Shown here: positions 8,546-17,298 of the stretch, piece by piece
Layout of the letters: each line of letters begins with the position of its first letter
How positions within the stretch are numbered: the first letter of the stretch is position 1
Assembly (NCBI GenBank): GCA_963843685.1
Contig: CAWJLO010000010.1
Coordinates: 905,109 to 969,108 of the forward strand
DNA: 64,000 nucleotides
Direction of reading: 5' to 3'
Origin: DASQHL01 sp963843685
GTDB lineage: Bacteria; Chloroflexota; Dehalococcoidia; DSTF01; JACRBR01
The notes under the pieces: generated by a model
Seen by the model: only the letters and a program-made list of their open reading frames with translations
Told to the model about the DNA's origin: nothing
Databases searched by the model: none
Translations under genes and position numbers: made by a program

Positions 8546-10408
8546 CACCAGGGCCGCCGCCACGCTGCGCCAACGAACGCTGGCTCGGGTCACCCCTGCG
8601 GCCGGCATCGCGATGGGAGGAACCGGCGACGCGCCCCCCCGCCGCGACAACCCTATCGAGCTTCGTGTGTTGCGGTTCACCGTCAGAACCGCCCTGTCGT
8701 GCTTCAGGGCGCTCCGCTTCCTGCCGGCCATCATCGTCGTATCGACCATCGGCGCCTGGTTCTTCGTGCGCGGCACCCTCGCTTGGAATGCCGACGGCGA
8801 CGAAGCACTTCATCTCGCCCTCATCAAGCAGATTGCCTCCACGCACCGGCTGCCGGCAGTACTCCCGCACCTGCCGGCGCGCATCGCCGAAGGCGGGGCG
8901 GTGGAGGCCTCGTTTCCGTACGCCTACACTCCCTTGTATCACGCGACCGGCGCCATCATGTACACCATCGCCGGTGTCAACGGCGTGCTCGCCATCAACG
9001 CCGTTTCGGCAGCCGTCATCGGATATGTGATATTCGCGCTCGTGAGACGTAGCGCACCCTGGCCGATAGCCATCGTCGCCGCAGTCGCTGCGTTCATCTC
9101 GCCGTACGTCCAACTCGTGTTCTCGGGCATCTACATGGAGCCGATGGAGTTGGCGCTGCTCTGCGTGGGCGCCTGGCTCATGTACGTCACGATGGTCTCC
9201 CGCCGTCTGCGCCCGGCCGATCCTGGCCGGCGTCGCTCTCGGTCTGTCGATCGGCACGCGTCAAAGCGCGATGATGTACGTGGCAGTGCTTGGCCTCGTT
9301 ACGCTCTCGATTCTCTATACCCGCGAGGGTCGCTGACCCGGTCTGGAGTGCGACGCGAGATCCCATGGCTGGCAACCCTTTCCATCTGCACGGCTGTCGT
9401 CGCGGCACCATTTCTACTGGTTCCTCGCCTCGCACAATGGCGGCATCGGCTACGCCGACCTGACGATTCCGGGCACGGGAAGCGGCCCGCACGTCGACCC
9501 AACCGCCAACGCCTACATCGCGAGCATCAGCAAGCCGTCTGAGCCCGTCTCGTACTGGATGAATCGATTCTCGCGCACGCTGCTCTACGGAAGCGATGCG
9601 CGTCCCCCACTGGCTCCAACTCTTCCTCGTGGCCGCCCGCCTTCGTCGGGCTCGCTTGCCTCGAGACGCGCCGCGGCGCCGCGCGCTTCCTCGCTCGCTG
9701 GATCGCGTTTGAGATCGCCGCCGAGATCACCATGTTCCTGACCCTCCACGGCAATGGCGGTACATCATCCTCTCCCAGGTGCTGTTCTTCGTCGCCGCCG
9801 CGGTCGGCACGTACGCCATAGCGCGATACGCGGTGCAGGCATCCGTAGGCCGGCACCTCCGTCGTGCGGTGTATTCCCTGTGCACCGTCGGGATTCCTGA
9901 TTGGGATCGGACTTACGATATTCCCGCCCGGCTATTTCGACCTGTACACCGGTTGGCTGGATCGCGACCACCGCGCCTTCCGCGGCGACGCCTACGGGGA
10001 CATGGGCGCCTGGGTGAACACCAACACGCCATCCGGATTCGCTCATTCCTCGTGCCCCGCACCTACACCGCCCTGCTCACCTGGGACCGCGATGTCACAT
10101 GGGTCACCTTCTACGGAAACGCCTGGGTGGTCGATGCGATCTCGGCGCCAGACCCGGCAGAGGCGAACCGCGTTCTCACCAGCCACGGGGTCGACTACGT
10201 CTTGATCTCCGACCCTCCAGGCACGTACATCGATCGCATGCCGGCCGACGGAATGCGATCGTTCCTGCAACTCGGAGCGTCGCCGACCCCGTATTTCACC
10301 CTCGTCCACGTCACACAGCGTGACGAGCCTTACGAATACGGATCTCGCAGCATCTCGAACGGCCTCCGCCTCTACCGGGTCAATTCCGTGGAGGCTACCG
10401 CCCGATGA
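8535..10408 (+). pseudogene. Membrane glycosyltransferase (GT39-like) interrupted by at least eight frameshifts
   Basis: The translation is convincing only when pieces from three frames are joined: residues from 8535 to about 9205 in one frame, then changes near 9210, 9330, 9410, 9605, 9628, 9750, 9880 and 10030, and a clean last 370 bases. Each piece keeps membrane-helix or conserved-loop character, for example NADGDEALHLALI after helix 1 (the catalytic acidic loop), TRQSAMMYVAVLG, FLASHNGGIGYADL and FPPGYFDLYTGWLDRD. The joined product would be about 620 residues, like its neighbour at 5323. All shifts fall within about 830 bases, and no stop interrupts the pieces themselves. Local read errors or recent decay both fit. 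The start GTG overlaps the GT2 gene, and the end overlaps the next gene by ATGA. Confidence 0.7.
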
Positions 10409-11385
10409 GCAACCTGGACGCGCGTGCTCGCCAAGGTCTCGTCACGATACTGATCGCCGGTTGTGTGGCCGCGGCGGGTGTCACCCTGGCGCACACCTGG
10501 TCGGTGGGCCTCGCGCAGCTGTCGCCCGCCCGCCTGCGCTGGCAGTTCCTGGCCCTCTCCACGATCAGTGGAATCGCCTTCGTTGGCACCTACGCACTCT
10601 GTTGGTGGCTCCTCCTGGGCGCGCTTGAGCGCCGGCCCGTTCCACTTTCGGGCGCGGTACGCCTCTTCTTGCTCGCGTGGCCCGGAAGGTACGTGCCGGG
10701 CAGCCTCCCCTACTACGGGGGGCGACTCATCGCCGCTCCGCGCGTCGGCATCTCTCGGTCGGCTGCTGCCGCCTCCCTTGTGTACGAGAATCTCTTCGCA
10801 ATCGCGACGAGTGGCGCGCTTTCATTTCTGCTCCTTCTGCTCGGATTCCGCGATCGCCTCGCCGGCGGGCCTTGGTTCATCCTCGCCTGCGCCGCCGCCA
10901 TGTCTTCACTTGCGGCCCTACACCCGGCCGTGGTTCGCGCCATCATCCGTATCGCCGCGAGCCGCATTCAACGGTTGAGCGCGCTCGAGGATCACGTGCT
11001 CGACCTCGGGGCTGTCTTGCGTCTCATACCGGCGTACGCCGCCGGCTCACTGTTTGCCGGATTGGCCTTCTATTTCGCACTGCTGAGCATCTCCGGCGCC
11101 GTTCGTCCTCCGCTGCTATTGGCGCTCGCCACGTACAACCTCGCCGGCGTGGCCGGGCTCCTCGCCATTCCTGTTCCCAGCGGCGTGGGAGTCCGCGAGG
11201 GTGTCACTGTGGCGCTAATCGGGGCGGTCGTTTCTCCGCCGGTCGCACTCAGCGCCGCGATCCTGGCGAGGTTGACGGCGATCATGGCCGACGTTGCGCC
11301 GGGTGCCGCGATCATTGCTCTGGCTGTCATCGCCCGGGCGCAGCGCAGGCAGTCCCGTTTGAACAGGGTACGGAGCAGCGCCTGA
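10405..11385 (+). CDS. Flippase-like/LPG synthase transmembrane-region protein (UPF0104 type)
   Basis: A 326-residue polytopic protein with about eight hydrophobic helices and few charged loops. The pattern of the first helix pair, PGRYVPGSLPYYGGR in the early loop and IPVPSGVGVREGVTVALIG near the C-terminal third match the lysylphosphatidylglycerol synthase membrane-domain/UPF0104 family. Members move or modify lipid-linked molecules; the soluble aminoacyl-transferase domain of MprF is absent. The G-VREG motif is the best recognised family word. The start overlaps the previous stop by ATGA and its own stop overlaps the next start by TGATG, so the three genes are translationally coupled. Confidence 0.7.
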   Translation: MSNLDARARQGLVTILIAGCVAAAGVTLAHTWSVGLAQLSPARLRWQFLALSTISGIAFVGTYALCWWLLLGALERRPVPLSGAVRLFLLAWPGRYVPGSLPYYGGRLIAAPRVGISRSAAAASLVYENLFAIATSGALSFLLLLLGFRDRLAGGPWFILACAAAMSSLAALHPAVVRAIIRIAASRIQRLSALEDHVLDLGAVLRLIPAYAAGSLFAGLAFYFALLSISGAVRPPLLLALATYNLAGVAGLLAIPVPSGVGVREGVTVALIGAVVSPPVALSAAILARLTAIMADVAPGAAIIALAVIARAQRRQSRLNRVRSSA

Positions 11386-12530
11386 TGGCCAGCCGACGGC
11401 CACGCATCGTTTTCATTGCCCGTGCCTTTCCGCCGACCGTCGGCGGCATGGAGAACCTCGCGCTCCAGCTCTCGACCCACATGCAGGATCTGGCCGACGT
11501 TACGCCGATCATCAACCGCCGCGGCAAGGCCGCGTTGCCGGCGTTCGTTCCGTACGCAGCCATCGCTGGGGTCCGGGCGGTGCGCCGGCACGATGCTGAT
11601 GCCGTCCATCTTGCCGACGCGCTGCTGGCGCCCGTAGGCGCGGCGATCAAAGCGGCGACCGGCGTGCCCGTGACCGCGTCGATCTGCGGATTGGATGTCA
11701 CGTACCCGAGCAGGGTCTATCAGGCCCTCATACCGCGCGCCTTGCGACGGCTGGACCTCGTCATGCCGATCAGCGCGGCGACGGAAACTGCGATGCGCAA
11801 TCGCACCGGCGTACGCCCGCCCAGCCGGGTCATCCCACTCGGCGTCAATCCGCTTCCTGCTCCCGACGGGCGCGCGTACGACCAACTCGACCGGCTTATG
11901 GCAGTGCCGCCCGGATCACGCGTAGTGCTGACAGTTGGCCGGCTGATCGAGCGGAAGGGCGCGGCGTGGTTTGCCGAACAAGTCCTGCCGCTTCTTGGCC
12001 CGGACGCGGTGTACGTGCTGATTGGTGACGGTCCTCACCGCGACGCGATCATGGCAGCCGCGACCGCTGCTGGGGTCGCGGCGCGCCTCCGGCTACTCGG
12101 TCGCTTGCCGGACAACCTGTTGGCTGCGGCGTACCAACGCGCTGACATCTTTGTCATGCCGAATGTGCCGGTGCCGGACGACTTTGAAGGTTTTGGGCTC
12201 GTGGCCCTCGAGGCGTCGGCCTCGGGGTTGCCCGTTGTAGCATCCGCACTGGAAGGTATTACTGAGGCGATCCAGCAAGAACGCAACGGCATCCTCGTGC
12301 GACCTCTTGATGCGTCCGGGTTTGCCCGCGAGATCTCACGTCTCCTCGGATTGTCTTCGGAGCGGCGGCGCGAGGTCGGCTCGACCTTTGCCCGACACAC
12401 CGACTCCCACTACGGCTGGCGACAAACGGCCCGGGCCTACGTCGAGGCGATTGATGCGCTTCCGAACGACGCACGCATGAGACACCGAGACGGGCGGACA
12501 CGAGCCGTACGCAATGAAAACGCCGGTTGA
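11385..12530 (+). CDS. Family 4 glycosyltransferase
   Basis: A 381-residue GT-B glycosyltransferase. The N-terminal RAFPPTVGGMENLALQL is the acceptor-side glycine loop, VGRLIERKG near 186-194 begins the donor domain, and FEGFGLVALEASASGLP carries the E-x7-E motif that binds the nucleotide sugar. It is cytoplasmic and probably transfers a hexose in synthesis of the envelope glycan made by this cluster. The reading frame is open far upstream inside the flippase-like gene, but the ATG at 11385 overlaps that gene's stop (TGATG) and gives the standard start. The 3' end overlaps the methyltransferase region by 17 bases if that gene used its earlier ATG. Confidence 0.88.
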   Translation: MASRRPRIVFIARAFPPTVGGMENLALQLSTHMQDLADVTPIINRRGKAALPAFVPYAAIAGVRAVRRHDADAVHLADALLAPVGAAIKAATGVPVTASICGLDVTYPSRVYQALIPRALRRLDLVMPISAATETAMRNRTGVRPPSRVIPLGVNPLPAPDGRAYDQLDRLMAVPPGSRVVLTVGRLIERKGAAWFAEQVLPLLGPDAVYVLIGDGPHRDAIMAAATAAGVAARLRLLGRLPDNLLAAAYQRADIFVMPNVPVPDDFEGFGLVALEASASGLPVVASALEGITEAIQQERNGILVRPLDASGFAREISRLLGLSSERRREVGSTFARHTDSHYGWRQTARAYVEAIDALPNDARMRHRDGRTRAVRNENAG

Positions 12531-12570
12531 AGAATTGGTCCTCACTCAGGACGAGCGGAAGGAGGCCCCG

Positions 12571-13374
12571 ATGCTCAACGAGATGTCGAACGCGCAGCTC
12601 GGTAAGCACAGTTCCAGCAGCCCTGCATTGCAGTGGGACGGGGCGCCCAGCGAGTCCCAGAGTTCCGGTCCTGCGTTCCTTGCCCGCACCTGCCTCGTGG
12701 ACAAGGCATTCCGGCGCCTGCGGCCCAGGCGTCTGCTCGACATCGGATGCGGTCGCGGGTATGTAACCGCCATCGCTGGCCGTCACGCCTCAGCGGTCGT
12801 CGCCGTTGATCAGGCGCCAGAAGCCGTCGCCGAAACGCGCACGCGGCTGCTTGGTCACCCGGACGCTGAAGTCTGGGGGGAAGACGCACTACGTGGCCCT
12901 TGGCACGAAGAGCAACGACGTGGCTTCGACGCCGTACTCCTCTCGGAAGTGCTGGAGCATTTGGACGACGACCTTGGCGCGTTGGCGGCGATCCGCGAAC
13001 TGTTGATGACCGGCGGCAATCTCGTCGTGACCGTCCCTGCGAAACCGTCCCTCTGGACGCGCTGGGACGACCTCGCTGGCCACCGTCGTCGTTACCGCAA
13101 GGCGGAGCTCGCCGACCGCCTCACAACCGCGGGCTTCACGATCAGGGAGATCAGGAGCTGGGGATTCCCTGTGACGGGCTGGCTCGCGATCCGCGGTGCG
13201 AAGATGCGATCCCGTCGGGTCTGTGAGGGCTCCGCCACGGAGATCCCAGGCTCCATCCAACGCCTCCTGCCACTGGCGAAGCTCGGCTTCACGGGCCTCT
13301 CGCGACTGGAATTGATGTTTTCACGCCTGGACCGCGGAGCAGGATATGTTGCCATCGCTACTCGCGACGACTAA
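12571..13374 (+). CDS. Class I SAM-dependent methyltransferase
   Basis: A 267-residue Rossmann-fold methyltransferase. The SAM glycine motif is LLDIGCGRGYV near residues 55-65, the acidic residue after strand 2 is in VVAVDQAPEAV, and the motif IV region is FDAVLLSEVLEHLDDD. The late EIRSWGFPVTGWLA resembles UbiE/COQ5-type small-molecule methyltransferases acting on lipid-linked sugars. The in-frame ATG at 12514 would overlap the GT4 gene, but GGAAGGAGG stands six bases before the ATG at 12571, so that start is chosen. It is the last gene of the envelope glycan cluster, followed by a gap of 186 bases. Confidence 0.82.
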   Translation: MLNEMSNAQLGKHSSSSPALQWDGAPSESQSSGPAFLARTCLVDKAFRRLRPRRLLDIGCGRGYVTAIAGRHASAVVAVDQAPEAVAETRTRLLGHPDAEVWGEDALRGPWHEEQRRGFDAVLLSEVLEHLDDDLGALAAIRELLMTGGNLVVTVPAKPSLWTRWDDLAGHRRRYRKAELADRLTTAGFTIREIRSWGFPVTGWLAIRGAKMRSRRVCEGSATEIPGSIQRLLPLAKLGFTGLSRLELMFSRLDRGAGYVAIATRDD

Positions 13375-13512
13375 TCGCCGTAAGCATGAGAGCTGAAGCG
13401 GTGGCGGCAGCTTGCTTCAAGCCCGAGTCTCCGCATCCCCCTAGGTGCAACCCCCCATCTTGCCCCTTCTCGCTCCATCTGACGGCAGCCGCCGCCGATC
13501 ATTCATTGAATA

Positions 13513-13532
13513 CCCCGGACGCTGATCCGGGG
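13513..13532 (+). promoter_or_regulatory. Leader hairpin before the GGDEF-EAL gene
   Basis: CCCCGGA (13513-13519) pairs with TCCGGGG (13526-13532) around a six-base loop, 28 bases before the ATG. There is no T-run, so this is not a normal terminator. It may act on translation or mRNA stability. No c-di-GMP riboswitch core was found in this leader. Confidence 0.3.
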
Positions 13533-13560
13533 TAGCCGGAACACGCCGGGGAGACACCGC

Positions 13561-15822
13561 ATGAAGCCCCGCCGCCGCATCTCCGTGCGCACCGCCACCG
13601 CCCTGCTGCTCGTGGCCGCGTGCCTCACTACCGGCTTCGTCATCCTCGCCACCCAGCTTGCCGGCCATCAGCACCGCGACGCCCAGCAAGAGGCCGACCG
13701 CGCCATCGCCAACAGCACCACCTGGGAAGACGCCCTCTCGTCCGCCTACGACGAGTGGATCTCGATCATGGCGTACTACACCCTGAATGATCCGGCCTAC
13801 GTCGACCGCTTCCAGGCGTCGCGCGCCACAGTCGAGTCATCCCTCGCCTCGCTCCGAGCCGACGCACAGCGGAATGACCCGACGCTCGTTCCGACCATCG
13901 ACTCCTTCGCGGCAAGCCACCGCAGCTTTGCGGACACGGAAGCGCAGGTCATCGCCGCGATCGGCCACGGTGACCTCGCCACCGCGCTGAGTCTGAGCGC
14001 CAACTCCGATCTCACCCGCGAATCGTCCGACCTGCTCGTGGCCATGCGACAGCAAATCGAGATCCAGCATGGACGCATCCTGCAGGCCCAACAGCGGCAG
14101 GACAGCGCCGAGTCCGCCACACTCAACTGGACGCTCGGCATCGGCGGGGTGTTCGTCCTCCTGCTGATCGTCGTCGGATTTGCGAGCGACCGCTGGATCG
14201 GCCGTCCTCTGCAACGTGCGAGCGCCGCCACCCGCGCCATCGCCGTCGGCGATCACTCAACTCGGGTCTCCCCCGCCGGACCGGCGGAGTTGGCGGGGCT
14301 CGCCGAAGACGTCAACGTCATGACCGACGCGCTCGTCGCGCGGTCCGCTGAACTCAACTCCTACCTTTCGAAGAATCTCGAAGCCCGGACCCAGGAGCTC
14401 GAGCGTGCGAACGTCAACCTCGCCCGCGAAGTCGAAGAGCGCACCCGCGCCGAGCATGCGCTCGCCGACACGCTCACCACGGAGCGTGAACTCGAGGAGC
14501 AACTCCGCCACCAGGCCTTCCACGACCCGCTCACCGGCCTCGCCAACCGCGCGCGCTTCATGGACCGCCTCGATCACGCGCTCGCCCGCATCCGATCGTC
14601 GGAGTCCGTGGCGTTCGTCCTCTTCTTGGACCTCGACAACTTCAAGACCATCAACGACACGATGGGCCACGCTGCCGGCGACCGCACGATCTGCGAGGTC
14701 GGCCAGCGCATCTCCAGCTGCCTCCGCTCCGGCGACACGGCCGCCCGCCTCGGCGGCGACGAGTTCGCCGTCTTGCTGGAGGACGCGGCCGACATCGACG
14801 CCGCCGCGCGCACCGCACATCGCCTCATCGAGGTCGTCCGCGCACCCATCGAGTCCGATGGTCGTGAGATCGTCATCTCCGCCAGCATCGGCATCGCCGT
14901 CGGCGATGCGAGCGCGATAGCCGACGACGTCGTGCGCAACGCCGACATCGCCATGTACGTCGCCAAGAACCGCGGCAAAGGCCGCTATGAGGTCTACGAG
15001 GCCGGCATGCACGCCCGCCTCGCGGAGCATCTCTCATTGCTGACAGACCTGCGCCACGCCGTGCCACGCAATGAGATGGTCGTTCACTACCAGCCCACTG
15101 TCTCGCTGGAAAGCCGCACGGCGATCGGCGCCGAAGCCCTGATTCGCTGGAACCACCCCACGCGTGGCCTGCTCTCTCCGGCGGAGTTCATCGCGCTGGC
15201 GGAAGAGTCCGGCGAGATCCTGCAGATCGGCCGCTACGTGCTCACCCAGGCCTGCCAGCAGGCGCGCGTGTGGCAGGACCGCTACCCGGAGCGGCACCTG
15301 GAGATCAACGTCAACGTCTCGGCGAAGCAGATCCAGGATCCCGGGTTCGTGGACACGGTACGGGACTGCCTCGCCGACACTGGCCTCGAGCCCACTCGCC
15401 TCGTCCTGGAGATCACCGAGATCGCCATGCTCCAGGATCCCGAGCGAACGCTCGAGGTGCTCTCAGATCTCCGAGAGCTCGGCCTGCGCATCGCGCTCGA
15501 CGACTTCGGCACAGGCTACTCCTCGCTCAGCTACCTGCGCCGCTTCCCCATCGACGTGCTGAAGATCGACAAGTCTTTCGTCGATGACATCGATTCGCAC
15601 GACCGTCAGGAGCTCCTCGCGAAGGCCGTCATCGAGCTTGGCCAGAGCCTCCATCTGCAGGTCGTCGCCGAAGGGATCGAGCGCAACGACCAACTCAACC
15701 GATTGCGCGCGCTCGACTGTCAGCTCGGCCAGGGATTCCTGTTCAGCAAGGCGCTGGACGCCGCGTCCATCGACGCCTTCTTCGGCGCCGCGCTCGCTTC
15801 GCGGGAAGACGAAGCCGCCTGA
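13561..15822 (+). CDS. Membrane diguanylate cyclase/phosphodiesterase (sensor-HAMP-GGDEF-EAL)
   Basis: 753 residues. A first membrane helix (about 13-33) and a second (about 183-205) flank a periplasmic helical sensor domain of about 150 residues. A HAMP segment follows (about 206-258), then a coiled coil rich in Glu and Arg. The GGDEF domain has an intact LGGDEF active site at about 397-402 and the metal loop FLDLDNFKTIND. The EAL domain starts EALIRWNHP near 525 and keeps the LDDFGTGYSSLSYL loop and the catalytic ELVAEGIE-like segment (VVAEGIE). Both domains look catalytically competent for synthesis and breakdown of c-di-GMP. The ligand is unknown. It may link a periplasmic cue to the upstream envelope glycan genes, which is inference from position. 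Confidence 0.88.
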   Translation: MKPRRRISVRTATALLLVAACLTTGFVILATQLAGHQHRDAQQEADRAIANSTTWEDALSSAYDEWISIMAYYTLNDPAYVDRFQASRATVESSLASLRADAQRNDPTLVPTIDSFAASHRSFADTEAQVIAAIGHGDLATALSLSANSDLTRESSDLLVAMRQQIEIQHGRILQAQQRQDSAESATLNWTLGIGGVFVLLLIVVGFASDRWIGRPLQRASAATRAIAVGDHSTRVSPAGPAELAGLAEDVNVMTDALVARSAELNSYLSKNLEARTQELERANVNLAREVEERTRAEHALADTLTTERELEEQLRHQAFHDPLTGLANRARFMDRLDHALARIRSSESVAFVLFLDLDNFKTINDTMGHAAGDRTICEVGQRISSCLRSGDTAARLGGDEFAVLLEDAADIDAAARTAHRLIEVVRAPIESDGREIVISASIGIAVGDASAIADDVVRNADIAMYVAKNRGKGRYEVYEAGMHARLAEHLSLLTDLRHAVPRNEMVVHYQPTVSLESRTAIGAEALIRWNHPTRGLLSPAEFIALAEESGEILQIGRYVLTQACQQARVWQDRYPERHLEINVNVSAKQIQDPGFVDTVRDCLADTGLEPTRLVLEITEIAMLQDPERTLEVLSDLRELGLRIALDDFGTGYSSLSYLRRFPIDVLKIDKSFVDDIDSHDRQELLAKAVIELGQSLHLQVVAEGIERNDQLNRLRALDCQLGQGFLFSKALDAASIDAFFGAALASREDEAA

Positions 15823-15832
15823 GGCTCGCGCT

Positions 15833-16591
15833 TCACATGCCGCTGCCGCCGTCGATGCGCAGCACCGCCCCCGTCGTGTAGGACGACGCGTCGCTCGCGA
15901 AGTACAGCGCGGCGCCCACGATCTCTTCCGGCTCCCCTCCCCTGCGCAGCGCAAACTGCCGCGCCTGCCGCTGGAACGCCTCCATGTCCCACGCCTTGGA
16001 GATGTCCGTCAGGAACGGCCCCGGCATGATGCAGTTCACCCGCACCTTCGGCCCGTACGCGTGCGCGAACGCTTCCGTCATCGCGTTCAGCCCCGCTTTC
16101 GCCGCCGCGTACGGGATCACGTGCGGCCCCGGCCGGATCGCCGCCGTGCTGCTGATGTTGATGATCGAGCCGCCGTCGCCCTCCGCCATCCGCGTCCCCA
16201 CCAGCGCCATCAGCCGGAACGGCCCCTTCAGGTTCACGTCCAGCACCTTGTCGTAGAGCTCCTCCGTTACGTCAACCGGCCGCGGGTACACCGGCGACAT
16301 TCCCGCGTTGTTCACCAGCACGTCCACGTGCCCGAACCGCCCGTACGCAGCATCGACGAGCGCCTCCAGGGCGCCCCACTGCCCGACGTGGCACGCCTGC
16401 GCCATCGCCTGCCGCCCCGTCGTCGCCTCCACCTCCGCGGCCAGCGCCTCGCACGCCTCTACCTTGCGGCTGGCGATCACCACGTCCGCACCCGCCCGCG
16501 CGAACCCCAGCACCATCGCCCGGCCGAGCCCACGGCTCCCGCCCGTCACCAGCGCCACCTTGCCACTCAATGGCTGCGTTATGTCACTCAC
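15833..16591 (-). CDS. SDR family oxidoreductase (gluconate 5-dehydrogenase/FabG-like)
   Basis: A 252-residue classical SDR starting at GTG. The cofactor motif TGGSRGLG is at about 16-23, NNAG near 93, the catalytic Ser in NISSTAA and YAAAKAGLN holds Tyr and Lys. The C-terminal ends with the FASDASSYTTGAVLRIDGGSGM signature typical of FabG and gluconate 5-dehydrogenase relatives. It is convergent with the GGDEF-EAL gene, ten bases apart. It shares its strand with the RraA-like and beta-propeller genes upstream, with 23 bases between it and the RraA-like gene, so all three may be one transcript handling a carbohydrate or a related organic acid. Confidence 0.87.
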   Translation of the reverse strand: MSDITQPLSGKVALVTGGSRGLGRAMVLGFARAGADVVIASRKVEACEALAAEVEATTGRQAMAQACHVGQWGALEALVDAAYGRFGHVDVLVNNAGMSPVYPRPVDVTEELYDKVLDVNLKGPFRLMALVGTRMAEGDGGSIINISSTAAIRPGPHVIPYAAAKAGLNAMTEAFAHAYGPKVRVNCIMPGPFLTDISKAWDMEAFQRQARQFALRRGGEPEEIVGAALYFASDASSYTTGAVLRIDGGSGM

Positions 16592-16614
16592 GGCTCATCC
16601 GCCTCCGCTCACGC

Positions 16615-17298
16615 TCAGTCGACCTCGCCGTACATCGCTTCCAGCCCCTCGACCGTGCACGCGTCCGACCGGGCGTACTCGATCAGCCGCCGCTCCGCTC
16701 GCTCGATCGCCGCCGACGCATCCGCCAACTTCGCCGCGATGTCGATAGGGATACTCGTCACGCCGTGCTCGTCGCCGTGCAGCAGGTCGCCGGGCCGCAC
16801 GTTCAGCCCGCCGACGTTCACGGGCGCACCAACTTCCACCACGTGCACGTAGGCGTGCGATACCAGCACGCACGAAGAGAAGAAGTGGAACCCCAGCGGA
16901 CGCACCTCCGCCAGATCGCGGACGCCGCCGTTCGTCACGACACCGACCGCCCCCAGGGCCCGGTACACGCTCGCGTTCACTTCGCCCCAGTACGACCCGA
17001 TCGGCGACGGGTCGAGGTCCTCGATCACCACGACCCACGGCTTCGGCACGCGCGCGAACTCTCGCCACACGGCGTCGTGCCGCACCTCCGACGCCGCTGG
17101 CGCCGCCGCCCGGATCCGCGCCGTCACGGCGTATCCCGCCATCCGCCCCAGCTCCGGGAAGCGGCACACGATCGAGGAGTCCATGAACCCCTCGTCCCGC
17201 CTGCGCACGCCGAACGTCTCGATCGCGTTGCAGATCGTCGGCGTCGAGAAGCCCCGCAACGCCTCCAGCTCGCTCGCGCTGAGCGGCGCCGCCGTCAC
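16615..17298 (-). CDS. RraA family protein (aldolase/RNase-inhibitor fold)
   Basis: A 227-residue member of the RraA/4-hydroxy-4-methyl-2-oxoglutarate aldolase fold. FSTPTICNAIE near the N-terminus and GVVTNGGVRDL around 118-128 match the metal- and substrate-binding GxxTNGxxRD motif, and PGDLLHGDEHGV is the usual later motif. Aldolase members cleave 4-carboxy-4-hydroxy-2-oxoadipate or related acids. The true RraA regulator is shorter, about 160 residues, so an enzyme is more likely. The open frame continues upstream, but the GTG at 17298 overlaps the stop of the beta-propeller gene (GTGA), which gives coupled translation. Confidence 0.78.
   Translation of the reverse strand: MTAAPLSASELEALRGFSTPTICNAIETFGVRRRDEGFMDSSIVCRFPELGRMAGYAVTARIRAAAPAASEVRHDAVWREFARVPKPWVVVIEDLDPSPIGSYWGEVNASVYRALGAVGVVTNGGVRDLAEVRPLGFHFFSSCVLVSHAYVHVVEVGAPVNVGGLNVRPGDLLHGDEHGVTSIPIDIAAKLADASAAIERAERRLIEYARSDACTVEGLEAMYGEVD

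Noticed and set aside
8535..10408. Programmed frameshifting in the glycosyltransferase gene
   Set aside because: Eight changes without slippery sites and in both directions do not fit programmed shifts.
13375..13560. A c-di-GMP riboswitch before the GGDEF-EAL gene
   Set aside because: The conserved core words were not found; only a simple hairpin is present.
14257..15030. Open frames opposite the GGDEF domain
   Set aside because: Low-complexity Ala/Gly/Val product without motifs, antisense to an intact domain.
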